The notes: generated from the letters alone by a model not told the origin. 64,000 bases of DNA from CAIVVT01 sp052145115 (GCA_052145115.1 JBKQPG010000085.1:1-64000); one strand, 5' to 3'. Counted from the stretch's first letter, positions 26,001-35,449 are shown. Program-made: numbers and translations.

Positions 26001-26091
26001 GTGGCGTGTCGCGCTGGACGCGCTACCGCGCGTCTCTGAACCGCTCGCCGTCAAGGAGCGAGAGCGCTCCGCTTCCCTCGCGACACGCCAC
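26001..26091. repeat. REP/BIME-like inverted repeat
   Basis: GTGGCGTGTCGCG (26001-26013) and CGCGACACGCCAC (26079-26091) are perfect 13-bp inverted arms. The right arm with its GCTCCGCTT prefix recurs at about 26930-26975 (GCTCCGCTTTTTTCGCGACA...), so this is a dispersed element rather than a local hairpin. Confidence 0.6.
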
Positions 26092-26210
26092 TCGTTGGAC
26101 CATCCGCCCTCCGCTGGTCAGCGCGCCAGGACGGCTCTCGTTCAGCACGCCAGCCAGGCAAGTCCGTGCGCCGCTCCGCCCCTCTCACCCGGGGAGCGCC
26201 TCCGCAAACG

Positions 26211-26250
26211 AAAAGGCGCCACGGAGGCTCCTGCCCCCGTAGCGCCTTTC
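26211..26250 (-). terminator. Intrinsic terminator of the gene at 26297-26722
   Basis: On the minus strand AAAGGCGC-ACGG pairs with CCGT-GCGCCTTTT and ends in TTTTCGTTT. It lies ~50 bp after the stop. A-rich on one side and T-rich on the other, it may act in both directions. Confidence 0.7.
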
Positions 26251-26296
26251 CTCCAACCCCGCGATGACGCTCTGGTCGATCGCCTACCGCATGCGC

Positions 26297-26722
26297 CTAC
26301 CGCATGGCCACGAGCGTCACCGTCTCAACCTGGCGGGACGCTGCAATCGTGACCGCCTCGCGCTCGGCCTTGGACGAAGGGAGTTCCAGAATCGGCGTTC
26401 TGACTTCGCCCGTCGAAACCTGCGCCAGGAAGTACTGGTCGCCGTAACGATGGAACACCAGCTTCGGCTCCGCACTCGGGGCGCCGGCGCCCGCACTGTG
26501 CGTCATCGTGAAGGTGGCCCGGCCGTCGGCGGATTTGATCTGCACCAGCCCTGTCCGGTTGTTGTCGACACCGATCTTGTATTCCCCCGCCGGCAGCGTC
26601 TTGCCGCTGACGCTGAAGGCGAACGGAACATCGTACGTTGCGGAAGTCTGTGCCAACGCCGGGATCACTCCCAACGCGGCGATAACGAAAGCAGCACTCA
26701 GCAAACTCTTGGTGGTCCTCAT
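26297..26722 (-). CDS. Small secreted protein, acidobacterial family of unknown function
   Basis: A 141-residue exported protein. ATG 26722 has AAAAGGAG upstream and opens a signal peptide (MRTTKSLLSAAFVIAALGVIPALAQ). The mature domain (VPFAFSVSGKTLPAGEYKIGVDN..., FTMTHSAGAG, KLVFHRYGDQYFLAQV) is a beta-rich pattern I associate with short exported proteins frequent in Acidobacteria; no biochemical function is known to me. Monocistronic, with its own terminator. Confidence 0.7.
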   Translation of the reverse strand: MRTTKSLLSAAFVIAALGVIPALAQTSATYDVPFAFSVSGKTLPAGEYKIGVDNNRTGLVQIKSADGRATFTMTHSAGAGAPSAEPKLVFHRYGDQYFLAQVSTGEVRTPILELPSSKAEREAVTIAASRQVETVTLVAMR

Positions 26723-26958
26723 CTCATTGCTCCTTTTCCCCTCTGATGTTGTTCCCTGCTTTGCAGCGAACACGCCCTTACAAGTGCAAGCCGCGTGCCA
26801 AATATCTTTGCTAATTGAATCAATGGGTTACAGCCGCAATGCCACGTTCGTGGCACCGTTCGGATAGAACCTGCTCTATCCATTTCGATAGAACCCCGCT
26901 TGGCGTGGCCGGCCGCCGTCAGCGATCGGACGTGCTCCGCTTTTTTCGCGACACGCCG

Positions 26959-28407
26959 CTAGTGGACTCGCTTTCCATCGAAGATTTCGATCGCAAAGTA
27001 AGGGTAAGTGTACGCCGCGCCCTTGCCTGCCCGGGCGATGAACTCGCCCGGCAGCAGGTGTCCCACGCCAATTCCGACGTGTACCTCACGGTTGATTTCG
27101 TACCACGTGTACACATCGAACTCGTCGCCCAGGTGCCGGCCCGACTTGCCCGTGGGATCGCGCAGGATCACTCCGCCGGACGTGTTGTAGGCGGCATCGG
27201 TCGCCGAAGCGAGCCAGTAATCGAGGTACTGCGCCGTCACCGACCAGCGCCGATGCGGGTTCACCGTCGCCCCGGCGCGCCCGGCCATGATGTTCTGCCA
27301 TCCGAACTGGTCGATGATCCCGAACCGGTCATGGGCCGTCGGGTACATGCTGTCGAAGGTGCCACGGATGCCGTCTTTCGGATTGCTGTCGCCGGAGGCG
27401 TAGTCGTATCCCGTGAAGAAGCGCGGCTTCCAGCCCAGCCCGGCAACCGTGTAACCCGCACCGGTGGTCGTCGCCCAGGCGTCGATATTGTTCGTTCCCG
27501 CCGAGCCGCCTTCACGCACCAGCTCATACCGGTAGTCGAAATTCGAGATGCCCGTTCCTCTGACCCGAAACCCATACGCCATCTCGTTCAGGTGCCCGGT
27601 CTTTGCCTCGCTCGCTTCCACCGCCACGCTCGGCTCGACGCGCCACAACGTAAACGGTTCGATCGACGACTTGGGAAGCACGCGCGTGATCCAGCCATAA
27701 GCGCCGTAAATGTTGTTGCCTTCCTGGTGATGCGAGATTCCGTACAGCTGCGGGATCACGACTGAGGCGGCAAAGACGGCCGCCCGGAAGCGGTCCACGT
27801 GAATCTTGGTCACCACTCCGTCGTACGAACGTGCCTGGTTGCGCCATTCCGAGTTGGCAATGATGGTGTTGTTGTAGTCGATCAGTTGGCGGCCGACACT
27901 GACCGCAACCGGCTGCTTCTCCTCGTCTCCGAACTGGGCATACGCCAGCTTCAGGTCCCACCTTACGTTGTTGGGCGGCCCCAGCGGCGGGCTCTGTAGA
28001 AACGAGCGCGCATCCTGGACCTGTGCCACCACCTTGAACCAATCCGCCGGCCGCACGAGCATCCCAAACCGGAAGCGGTTGAGAAAATAGGAAGCGTTAT
28101 TGTTAGGCTTGAAGCCGCCGCCACTGTACCCTTCCCATCGCACGCGCTCATCCAGCCCGAATTGCAGCCAGTTCGGAAGCTGGTCGTTCAGCATGCCGGT
28201 TGGCCGCAGGTCGGGCAGGTCGTAAGGTCCGGTGGAAATGGAAGGAGCAGTCGCCGGCCCGCCGATCGGCGTGAGTGCTGAATCGGAGCCCAGCGCGGCT
28301 ACCTTGTCGTACTGCGCGAATACCGGGCCGCAGGCCACCACGAGCGACAGTCGAACCAGCGTCGACACTCGGGCCTGGACCGGGCGATGCAATCTCTGTT
28401 CCAGCAA
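26959..28407 (-). CDS. Alginate-export-type outer-membrane porin
   Basis: About 482 residues. I place the start at TTG 28407, since AGGAG (28414-28418 on the complement) is six bases upstream and it leads into a signal peptide (RVSTLVRLSLVVACGPVFAQ); the frame is open further upstream but without a ribosome site. The mature protein has alternating aromatic beta strands typical of 18-strand alginate_exp barrels (LQFGLDERVRWEGYSGG, FLNRFRFGMLVRPADWFKV, VSVGRQLIDYNNTIIANSEWRNQARSYDGV) and ends in a barrel strand with IEIFDG. It could pass acidic oligosaccharides, but no alginate genes are nearby. Members of this fold also occur with unrelated substrates. Confidence 0.75.
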   Translation of the reverse strand: MLEQRLHRPVQARVSTLVRLSLVVACGPVFAQYDKVAALGSDSALTPIGGPATAPSISTGPYDLPDLRPTGMLNDQLPNWLQFGLDERVRWEGYSGGGFKPNNNASYFLNRFRFGMLVRPADWFKVVAQVQDARSFLQSPPLGPPNNVRWDLKLAYAQFGDEEKQPVAVSVGRQLIDYNNTIIANSEWRNQARSYDGVVTKIHVDRFRAAVFAASVVIPQLYGISHHQEGNNIYGAYGWITRVLPKSSIEPFTLWRVEPSVAVEASEAKTGHLNEMAYGFRVRGTGISNFDYRYELVREGGSAGTNNIDAWATTTGAGYTVAGLGWKPRFFTGYDYASGDSNPKDGIRGTFDSMYPTAHDRFGIIDQFGWQNIMAGRAGATVNPHRRWSVTAQYLDYWLASATDAAYNTSGGVILRDPTGKSGRHLGDEFDVYTWYEINREVHVGIGVGHLLPGEFIARAGKGAAYTYPYFAIEIFDGKRVH

Positions 28408-28884
28408 GCTTCTCTCCTGGGTGATACGATGCTCAACCGCCAGCGCTGCGGGACCGCCGGGGCAGTTGCATCCGTGGCGGCACGGGGACATCGGGTTTGG
28501 TGCTCCGGTCAGCTCACGATTTCCCCGTAGATCGATTATCGCAAACGGGTTAGCGCCAGGCCCACATCGCACAGTCGACGCCCGGCTTCGTTCGACACGA
28601 TGTTTGTGCTGCTGGGGCCATCACGTGGGCTTCCAGATCTGGCGGGCTGTTGCAATTCCGGGGCCGCACGGGTCAAAATCTACCGCATGTCCATCGATTT
28701 ATTGCACATTACCAGCGAAACCCAACCTTGTCAACTCGGAATTTACGCGGCCGATGACTTGTACCGGATGGATGGAGCGGCTAGCGCGGCCCGCCACGCC
28801 TGCCGCGGAATCACGTTGGGGCCACTCAAATCCGGGCGCCTCAAATCCGGGCCACTTAGCGCCCCGACCCTCTTCGCGCCCCTC
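28408..28884. other. Gene-free stretch between the glycoside hydrolase and the porin
   Basis: 477 bp. It contains a short tandem motif (CTCAAATCCGGG twice near 28826-28850) close to the hydrolase stop. I found no supported gene or RNA, and no clear promoter for the porin. Confidence 0.5.
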
Positions 28885-31296
28885 TCACGCCAGCTTGGTG
28901 ACACCCGCCGCAATGTCACGCGCAGCGCGGTCGCCCACTCTCAGACGACACGGCGCGGCCGCGCGCACCTCGCCCTGCACCCCGGCGTGGAAGTGCACCT
29001 GCCGGATCTCCACCGCGGCATCGGCCTGGAACAGCAGCTTCCCGTCCCGGCGCACCTCCGTCGAGCGCGCCGTCATGGCCACGTCGTACAGCGACCCGGC
29101 CACGTAATACCGTTCGATCGCGCCCTCGCCGGCCGGCTCGAGATTCCCGAAGCGCAGCCCCTGCCAGGGGTTGATGTCGATGTACTCCTCGATCGCCATC
29201 AGCGCCATCAGCGCCCCCCAGGTGTAATGCGGATCCCCCGTTGCCGCGCCCGTGGTCGAAAGGAAGTTCTCGTGGCATTCGCCCTTTTCGCGCCACGCCT
29301 TCAGGAACATCTTGGCGCTCGATTCCGCCAGCAGCCGGGCCTCGCGATCCCATTCGTAGATCTTCAGGCCCTGGTACACCAGCCAGTTCACCGGCGCCCA
29401 GGCCTTGCCCTTCCAATAGTCCTGCTTGGGGTACTCGGGATCGTCGCGGCTGATGGTCGGCAGGATCCATTCGCCGGCGAATTTGCGCGGATCGTTGAAC
29501 AGTTTCCCGAGCGCCGCGGCTTGCCCCGGCAGGGCCACTTTGCCCACCAGCGACAGGAACACATCCGCTGAAACCTGGGGCGTGAACCACTCGCCGTCCA
29601 CTGGTTTCCAGCGGCGGTTGTAGTAGCACTGGCGCCGCTGGTCCCACAACAGACGGTTGATCGTCCCCGCCATTTTCCGGTGCTCGGCTTCCAGCGCCAG
29701 CGCCTCGTCTTGACGGCCCAGTTGACGCGCCAGCCAGGCCAGCACCCAGCAATCCATCGCGTACAGGCAGTTCCGCTCCACCGTGTCCAGCTCCAGCGTG
29801 CCGGTGCGCTCGTTATACTGCGCCTGCTCCCACTGCGGGCTGTCGTCGTAGGACTCGTTGCATGCCATCTGGCGCCGCGCCTTCGCCGGGATCTCTTCCG
29901 GGTAGTTGGAGCCCAGCTCCAGCAGCCCGTTGCGGTTTCCGTCGCGCCACGGTTGGCCATCCCCGCGGTCCGCGAACCACCACCGGTGGCTGGCCAGCAG
30001 GCGCGGGTAAACCTCGTTCAGGAACGCTCGATCCGGCCGCCGCAGGTGCAGCTTGGCCACGAGGAGTGCACCAATCGGATACTGCGAGTGCCCCCTCGCC
30101 ACCGGCGGCGTGGTCGGCTGCGGCATATTCGAGAACTCGCCGAACTGCGGCAGCATTCCCTCGTCGGTCTGCCAGGCCAGGATGTCCCGCACCATGCCGT
30201 GCGCTTTGGCCCCGTCCTCCTGCCCCACCAGCAGCGCGTTGCAGAAGCTGTCCCACAAAAAGTCCGGCGCCGAATTGTTGGGGAAAAAGCTCCATCCGCG
30301 CGACACCGTGATGTAGGTCCGCCTGCGGCTCGGCGTGTACACTTCGCTCCATTCCAGCTGATCGTTGATCGCCGCCGTCGTGTCGGCCAGCCAGCCCGAC
30401 GCATTCGGGCGCGCCGCCAGGTAGCGCGCCCGGTTGCGTTCCAGCAGCGCGTCGATGCGCCCCTCGGCCAGCCACGCCGCAGTCGCTTTTTCGAGCGGCC
30501 CATACGCCTGCCCTTGCCGCGCGCAGAAGTACAGCGTCTCCATCTGCGGGTAAAAGCCGATCCAGCGCGTGCTGCCGTCGCCCGCCGTTTCGGCCGGTTG
30601 AGCCGAGCACGCCATCAGCCAGCGCATCCCGTCGCGCGTGCCCGGCACCCACGAGCGCCCGCGGATGTAGCGGCCCTCCGGGCCCAGCGCGTACAGCACG
30701 GCGTACTTCGGAGCATCGGCGGTCCACGGCACATACGCCTGGATGGCGCAGTCCGACGCCTGGGAATTCCGAATCCGGCCCACAATCTCGTTGCGCGCCG
30801 TCCGCGCCCATTCGTAGGTCACCTCCGGACCGCCGTCGGGCATCTGCCACACCAGCCGGGCGTAGGAATCGTCCGGCGCCTTCGGGCCCACCTTCCTCCA
30901 CCAATGGCTCCACGCGCCGCCCCAGTTGCCCACCCCCAGCCACTTCTCGAAATGAGCCGCGCAGTGCGCCGCGCGGTTCGCGCCGGCGCCTTTCAACCAG
31001 GCCGGCGGAACCGGCAGGAAGCGGAAAGCGAAGATGTCGGCGTGGTCGGCGATGAACGCCTGCCCCGCCCACCCATCCGGCGCCAGCGGCCCGGCCAGCC
31101 ACTCGCGGGTGTTGCGCAGCCGTGCCCATAGCTTCAACGGATCCTCGCCGCTCATCGTGTTGAAGCCCAGCAGTGCGTGGATCTCACTCGCACTCGGCTC
31201 CGCCTGCTTTTGCTCGGCCGGCAACGCATTCGAGGTCGCCGACGCGGCGGCAGTGGAAGCCATTGCCCCGAAGAATTCACGACGATTTGCTTTCAT
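28885..31296 (-). CDS. Tat-exported MGH1/GH63-like glycoside hydrolase
   Basis: An 803-residue protein. ATG 31296 is chosen because it starts a twin-arginine signal (NRREFFGAM followed by a short hydrophobic stretch). The catalytic part looks like an (alpha/alpha)6 barrel of the trehalase/GH63/MGH1 group: YTPSRRRTYITVSRGWSFFP, LWDSFCNALL, WRDGNRNGLLELGSN, and near the end KGECHENFLSTTGAATGD...YTWGALMALMAIEEYI. The substrate is probably an alpha- or beta-linked oligosaccharide and cannot be fixed here. It may depend on the tatA-type component encoded earlier in the window. Confidence 0.75.
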   Translation of the reverse strand: MKANRREFFGAMASTAAASATSNALPAEQKQAEPSASEIHALLGFNTMSGEDPLKLWARLRNTREWLAGPLAPDGWAGQAFIADHADIFAFRFLPVPPAWLKGAGANRAAHCAAHFEKWLGVGNWGGAWSHWWRKVGPKAPDDSYARLVWQMPDGGPEVTYEWARTARNEIVGRIRNSQASDCAIQAYVPWTADAPKYAVLYALGPEGRYIRGRSWVPGTRDGMRWLMACSAQPAETAGDGSTRWIGFYPQMETLYFCARQGQAYGPLEKATAAWLAEGRIDALLERNRARYLAARPNASGWLADTTAAINDQLEWSEVYTPSRRRTYITVSRGWSFFPNNSAPDFLWDSFCNALLVGQEDGAKAHGMVRDILAWQTDEGMLPQFGEFSNMPQPTTPPVARGHSQYPIGALLVAKLHLRRPDRAFLNEVYPRLLASHRWWFADRGDGQPWRDGNRNGLLELGSNYPEEIPAKARRQMACNESYDDSPQWEQAQYNERTGTLELDTVERNCLYAMDCWVLAWLARQLGRQDEALALEAEHRKMAGTINRLLWDQRRQCYYNRRWKPVDGEWFTPQVSADVFLSLVGKVALPGQAAALGKLFNDPRKFAGEWILPTISRDDPEYPKQDYWKGKAWAPVNWLVYQGLKIYEWDREARLLAESSAKMFLKAWREKGECHENFLSTTGAATGDPHYTWGALMALMAIEEYIDINPWQGLRFGNLEPAGEGAIERYYVAGSLYDVAMTARSTEVRRDGKLLFQADAAVEIRQVHFHAGVQGEVRAAAPCRLRVGDRAARDIAAGVTKLA

Positions 31297-31469
31297 GAAG
31301 AGGCCTCTTTCGGTGCTCATCATGATATCAGCCCGCGCCTTGCCGCCGGCTTTGCTGCGGGCCCGCAATCCGGCCCGCGATTGCGCCTCAGCACTGCGCT
31401 ATCGCCCTTTGGCCCGGGCCCGGAAACGAATCCGCCCGGCACGCCGCTCCCGCTCCGTCCCGTGCACAC

Positions 31470-31541
31470 AAAAAAAGCGGCCCACTTCGCCTCTGCCGAT
31501 CCCCACAACGGAACCGGCGGTCAAGCACGAAGTGGACCGCT
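31470..31541 (-). terminator. katG intrinsic terminator
   Basis: Read on the minus strand, AGCGGTCCACTTCG (31528-31541) pairs with CGAAGTGGGCCGCT (31476-31489), one mismatch in a 14-bp stem with a long loop, followed by a T tract at 31470-31476. It lies 17 bases after the katG stop. Confidence 0.85.
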
Positions 31542-31557
31542 CTGCTTTCTGCCCGCC

Positions 31558-33759
31558 TCAGGCCAGGTCGTAGCGGTCCAGGTTCATCACCTTGCTCCAC
31601 GCCGCCACGAAGTCCTTCACGAACGTCTCCTTCGAGTCGTCGCAGGCAAACGCCTCCGCGAGGGCCCGCAGTTGCGAGTTGGAACCGAACACCAGGTCGA
31701 CCCGCGTGCCGGTCCATTTGATCTCGCCCGTGGCGCGGTCGCGCCCCTCATACACGCCTTCTGCTGTGGCGGAGGGTCCCCACTTCGTCTTCATGTCCAC
31801 CAGGTTGACGAAGAAATCATTCGTCAGCGTCTCCGGCCGTTTGGTGAACACGCCGTGCTGCGATTGCCCGAAATTCGCATTCAGCACGCGCATGCCGCCG
31901 ACGAGAACCGTCATTTCGGGCCCCGTCAGCGTCAGCAACTGCGCCCGTTCCACCAGCAGCTCTTCCGCCTTGCCCGGGTGTCCGCTCCGCAGGTAGTTGC
32001 GGAACCCGTCCGCGGCCGGCTCCAGCACCGCGAAGGAGTGCACGTCGGTCTGCTTCTGCGAGGCATCCGTGCGCCCCGGCGAAAACGGAACCTTCACCTT
32101 ATGCCCGGCCTTTTTCGCCGCTTCCTCGACCACCGCGCAGCCGCCCAGCACGATCAGGTCGGCCAGCGAGACCTTCTTCTTCCCACTCGACGGCGCGCTG
32201 TTGAACTCCTTCTGGATCGCCGCCAGCTTCTTCAGAACCTTCGCCAGTGCGGCCGGCTGGTTCACTTCCCAGTCCTTCTGCGGCGCCAGGCGAATGCGCG
32301 CCCCGTTGGCCCCGCCGCGCTTGTCGGAGCCGCGGAACGTCGCCGCCGACGCCCAGGCCGTCGTGACCAGTTGCGAGATCGACAGGCCCGACGCGAGGAT
32401 CTTGGCCTTCAGAGCGGCAATGTCCCGCTCCCCGATTAATTTATGATCCACCGCCGGAACGGGGTCTTGCCACAGTTGCGGCTCCTTAGGAACCAGCGGG
32501 CCCAGGTAGCGCGAGAGCGGCCCCATATCGCGGTGCGTCAGCTTGAACCACGCCTTGGCGAATGCCTTCGCCAACGCCCGCGGATTCTTGAGGAAGCGCT
32601 TGGCGATCGGCGCGTAGATCGGATCCATCTTCAACGACAGGTCCGTCGTGAACATGATCGGGGCGTGGCGCTTGGTCGCATCGTGGGCATCCGGCACGGT
32701 GCCCGCTCCAGCCCCGCGCTTCGGAGTCCACTGGTGCGCGCCCGCCGGGCTCTTCGTCAGCTCCCATTCATAGCCGAACAGGTTTTCCAGGTAATTGTTG
32801 TCCCACTTGATCGGATTGGTGGTCCATGCGCCCTCCAGCCCGCTGGTGATCGCGTCGCCGCCCGCGCCGCTGCCCAGGGTGTTCTTCCAGCCCAGGCCCA
32901 TCTCCTCGATCGCGGCGCCCTCCGGCTCGCGGCCGACATATTTGCCCGGATCGCCCGCGCCGTGCGCTTTGCCGAACGTGTGCCCGCCCACAATCAGCGC
33001 CACCGTCTCCTCGTCATCCATCGCCATGCGGGCGAAGGTCTCGCGGATGTCGATCGCCGCGGCCACCGGATCCGGCTTCTGATTGGGCCCTTCCGGATTC
33101 ACGTAAATCAGGCCCATCTGCACGGCGCCCAGAGGATTGTCGAGCTGCCGGTTGCCGGTGTAGCGCTCGTCTCCCAGCCACTTGCCCTCGGGGCCCCAGT
33201 TAACGTCCTCTTCGGGCTCCCAGATGTCCTCGCGCCCGCCGCCGAAACCGAAGGTATTGAACCCCATCGACTCCAGCGCCACGTTGCCCGCCAGAATCAT
33301 CAGGTCGCCCCACGAGATTTTCCGGCCGTATTTCTGCTTGATCGGCCACAGCAGCCGCCGCGCCTTATCCAGGCTCACATTGTCCGGCCAGCTATTCAGG
33401 GGCGCAAAACGCTGATTGCCATGGCCCGCACCGCCGCGCCCGTCGGCGATGCGGTACGTCCCGGCGCTGTGCCACGCCATCCGGATGAACAGCCCCCCGT
33501 AGTGGCCGAAGTCGGCCGGCCACCAGGGCTGCGAGTCCGTCATCAGGGCCTGCAGGTCCTTGATCACGGCGTCCAGGTCGAGGCTCTTGAATTCCCTGCG
33601 ATAATCGAACTCCTTGTCCATCGGATCGGACAGCGGGGAGTGCTGGTGCAGGATCTTCAGGTTGAGCTGATTGGGCCACCACTCCGCATTCGTCCGGGCC
33701 CCAGCCGCCCTGTGTCTATGAGCGCCGCCCGTCACCGGGCATTTAGTTTCATTTGACAT
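31558..33759 (-). CDS. katG: Catalase-peroxidase
   Basis: Bifunctional haem catalase-peroxidase of 733 residues. The distal site RMAWHSAGTYR has the Arg, Trp and His; the covalent Met-Tyr-Trp adduct partners are that Trp, the Tyr in GLIYVNPEGPNQKPDP and the Met in ARMAMDDEETVAL; the proximal His is in IVGGHTFGKAHGAG. The duplicated, inactive C-terminal half is complete. ATG 33759 has AGGAGCA upstream. It is 129 bp downstream of a PerR-like Fur gene on the same strand, so it is probably peroxide-inducible. Confidence 0.97.
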   Translation of the reverse strand: MSNETKCPVTGGAHRHRAAGARTNAEWWPNQLNLKILHQHSPLSDPMDKEFDYRREFKSLDLDAVIKDLQALMTDSQPWWPADFGHYGGLFIRMAWHSAGTYRIADGRGGAGHGNQRFAPLNSWPDNVSLDKARRLLWPIKQKYGRKISWGDLMILAGNVALESMGFNTFGFGGGREDIWEPEEDVNWGPEGKWLGDERYTGNRQLDNPLGAVQMGLIYVNPEGPNQKPDPVAAAIDIRETFARMAMDDEETVALIVGGHTFGKAHGAGDPGKYVGREPEGAAIEEMGLGWKNTLGSGAGGDAITSGLEGAWTTNPIKWDNNYLENLFGYEWELTKSPAGAHQWTPKRGAGAGTVPDAHDATKRHAPIMFTTDLSLKMDPIYAPIAKRFLKNPRALAKAFAKAWFKLTHRDMGPLSRYLGPLVPKEPQLWQDPVPAVDHKLIGERDIAALKAKILASGLSISQLVTTAWASAATFRGSDKRGGANGARIRLAPQKDWEVNQPAALAKVLKKLAAIQKEFNSAPSSGKKKVSLADLIVLGGCAVVEEAAKKAGHKVKVPFSPGRTDASQKQTDVHSFAVLEPAADGFRNYLRSGHPGKAEELLVERAQLLTLTGPEMTVLVGGMRVLNANFGQSQHGVFTKRPETLTNDFFVNLVDMKTKWGPSATAEGVYEGRDRATGEIKWTGTRVDLVFGSNSQLRALAEAFACDDSKETFVKDFVAAWSKVMNLDRYDLA

Positions 33760-33888
33760 GTATTGCTCCTTATTACTGGGGACTTCTCGCCCCCGCTCCT
33801 ATGCTTAATTCCTTCTCCGCCTATTCATCCGCCCTGATTCGTCCCAGGAGATCCGCGCTGCATTGCCAACGCATCCTGGTTGCCCCAT

Positions 33889-34350
33889 TCACGCCATCGC
33901 CTCCGGCCGCGCTCGCTCTCCGCGCGCCGCCCTCGCCTGACGCCCCGCGCACTTCGCGCACAGCCCCCGGACGATGAGTTCGCATTCGCGCACCATCCGC
34001 TTGCCCAGCGCGCCCGCCTTGGGCTTGGGCACGTGGTACCACTCCATGTCCTCCACCTCGCCGCAGCGGTCGCAAATGAAGTGGTGGTGCCGCACGCCTC
34101 GCGCGTCGAATCGCGCCGCGCGGCCCTCCACGGCCACTTCACGCACCAATCCCGCCTGCACCAGGTCCCGCAGATTGTTATAAGTCGTGGCCCGTGAAGA
34201 GCGTGGATCCAGCCGGTTCACGGCTTCGAAGATCTCCGCCGCCGTGGGATGTCCCTTATGTTGCATCAGCAATGCCATCACGCCGTAGCGCTGCGGAGTG
34301 CACCTCAATCCGCCGCTCTCCAGACAGCGCTTAATCGCCTCGGCGTCCAT
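33889..34350 (-). CDS. Fur-family regulator, PerR-like
   Basis: A 153-residue metal-dependent repressor. The winged helix covers ~1-85 (GLRCTPQRYGVMALL, SSRATTYNNLRDLVQAGLV). The metal region RHHHFICDRCGEVEDM and the C-terminal CAKCAG pair would bind structural zinc. Synteny with katG supports a peroxide-sensing PerR role rather than iron sensing. ATG 34350 is preferred over TTG 34356; there is no Shine-Dalgarno, and the -10 box is only 11 bases upstream, so the mRNA is probably leaderless. An inverted repeat over that -10 suggests autorepression. Confidence 0.9.
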   Translation of the reverse strand: MDAEAIKRCLESGGLRCTPQRYGVMALLMQHKGHPTAAEIFEAVNRLDPRSSRATTYNNLRDLVQAGLVREVAVEGRAARFDARGVRHHHFICDRCGEVEDMEWYHVPKPKAGALGKRMVRECELIVRGLCAKCAGRQARAARGERARPEAMA

Positions 34351-34357
34351 GACCAAT

Positions 34358-34388
34358 TTAGATTATATCTAATGTGACATTTAGTCAA
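34358..34388 (-). promoter_or_regulatory. Promoter and Fur/PerR-type box of the Fur-family gene
   Basis: On the minus strand TTGACT (complement of 34383-34388) and TATAAT (complement of 34362-34367) are separated by 15 bases. The -10 lies inside the near-perfect palindrome TTAGATTATATCTAA (34358-34372), of the Fur/PerR-box type. Binding there would block RNA polymerase, giving autoregulation, and possibly control katG by readthrough. Confidence 0.75.
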
Positions 34389-34681
34389 GACGCCTGCTCC
34401 TTCTTCCTGCGCCCCACCGCGAATTAGCCGGCGCCGGCTTGGATATCCTCGCGCGCCAGCGCATGGATCGTTACCCATCCGCTGCCTTTGGGCTGGACCC
34501 GGTTGCCCGCTCCGCAGCTCCACGTTCCTTGATCCCATATGCTGAACGCCCCGCCTCTTCTGCGCCCGGTGGACAGCTGCTGACTGCCCCCGTTCCCCCA
34601 CGAATGCGTTGCACCAGCGAGCTTGCATCCAGCCTTCCGGGGGTGCATACTATTTGGTCAAACTAGACTAGGAGGTCAATC
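34389..34681. other. Spacer between the Fur-family gene and mddA
   Basis: With the promoter above, this makes a 331-bp gap. CTAGGAGGTCAATC just before 34682 is the mddA ribosome site. A minus-strand frame at 34424-34648 has no ribosome site or recognisable fold, and I do not call it. Confidence 0.5.
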
Positions 34682-35449
34682 ATGGGCAAGGCATTGGCTT
34701 TCGTTTATGGCGTAATCTCTTACGCCATCTTCTTCGTCACCTTCCTCTACGCCGTCGGATTCGTCGGCGGCGTCCTCGTTCCCAAATCGATCGACTCCGG
34801 CACGCCCCAACCCTTCGCCCAGGCGCTTCTCGTGGATGCCCTGCTTCTGACTCTGTTTGCCGTCCAGCACAGCGTTATGGCGCGCCCCGGCTTCAAGCGC
34901 GCCTGGACCCGCATCATCCCCCGAGCCATCGAGCGCAGCACCTACGTCCTGCTCGCCAGCCTGGTGCTCGACCTCCTGTACTGGCAGTGGATCCCGATCC
35001 CCGATCCGGTCTGGCATGCCACCGCCCCGGCCCTGGTTTGGCTGCTCACCGGCCTGTCCTTTGCCGGCTGGTCGATCGTCCTGCTCAGCACGTTCCTGAT
35101 CAGCCACTTCGACCTGTTCGGCCTGAAGCAGGTCTACACCAACCTGGTCGGCCAGGCCTACACGCCCCCCGGCTTCCGCATGCCCCTGTTCTACAAGTTC
35201 ATCCGCCACCCCATCTACTTCGGCTTCCTGCTGGCCTTCTGGTCCACCCCCTCGATGTCCGCCGGCCACCTGCTGTTCTCCCTCGCCACCACCGGCTACA
35301 TCTTCGTCGGCATCGCGCTCGAGGAGCGCGACCTGGTCTCCTACCACGGCGAGGTCTACCTCCGTTACCGCACCCAGGTCCCGATGATTGTCCCCGGCCT
35401 GAAACCTGCTTCCGCCGACGACAAGGCCAAAGCCGCCCGCCCGGCTTAG
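34682..35449 (+). CDS. mddA: Methanethiol S-methyltransferase (MddA), membrane
   Basis: A 255-residue integral membrane methyltransferase of the NnrU/isoprenylcysteine-methyltransferase superfamily that makes dimethyl sulfide from methanethiol and SAM. Signatures: FAVQHSVMARPGFKRAW in the second helix region, DLFGLKQVY, KFIRHPIYFGFLLAFWSTP (the SAM-binding RHPxY), and LEERDLVSYHGEVYLRYR near the C-terminus. About six membrane helices. The AGGAGGT ribosome site is the strongest in the window. The sulfur link with cysDNH is thematic only; they are 9 kb apart. Confidence 0.87.
   Translation: MGKALAFVYGVISYAIFFVTFLYAVGFVGGVLVPKSIDSGTPQPFAQALLVDALLLTLFAVQHSVMARPGFKRAWTRIIPRAIERSTYVLLASLVLDLLYWQWIPIPDPVWHATAPALVWLLTGLSFAGWSIVLLSTFLISHFDLFGLKQVYTNLVGQAYTPPGFRMPLFYKFIRHPIYFGFLLAFWSTPSMSAGHLLFSLATTGYIFVGIALEERDLVSYHGEVYLRYRTQVPMIVPGLKPASADDKAKAARPA

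Larger units (their letters stand above)
25903..26296. other. cysD upstream region with repeat and shared terminator
   Basis: 394 bp with no gene. It contains the likely cysD promoter in the first ~80 bp, a 91-bp inverted-repeat element (26001-26091) and the hairpin terminator of the gene at 26297-26722. Confidence 0.6.

Noticed and set aside
32443..33756. Long plus-strand open frame opposite katG
   Set aside because: Antisense shadow of an unmistakable catalase-peroxidase; Arg/His-rich with no motif.
34424..34648. Minus-strand frame with a C-terminus faintly like a SET domain
   Set aside because: Too short, no catalytic Tyr or NHS motif, no ribosome site; resemblance is weak.
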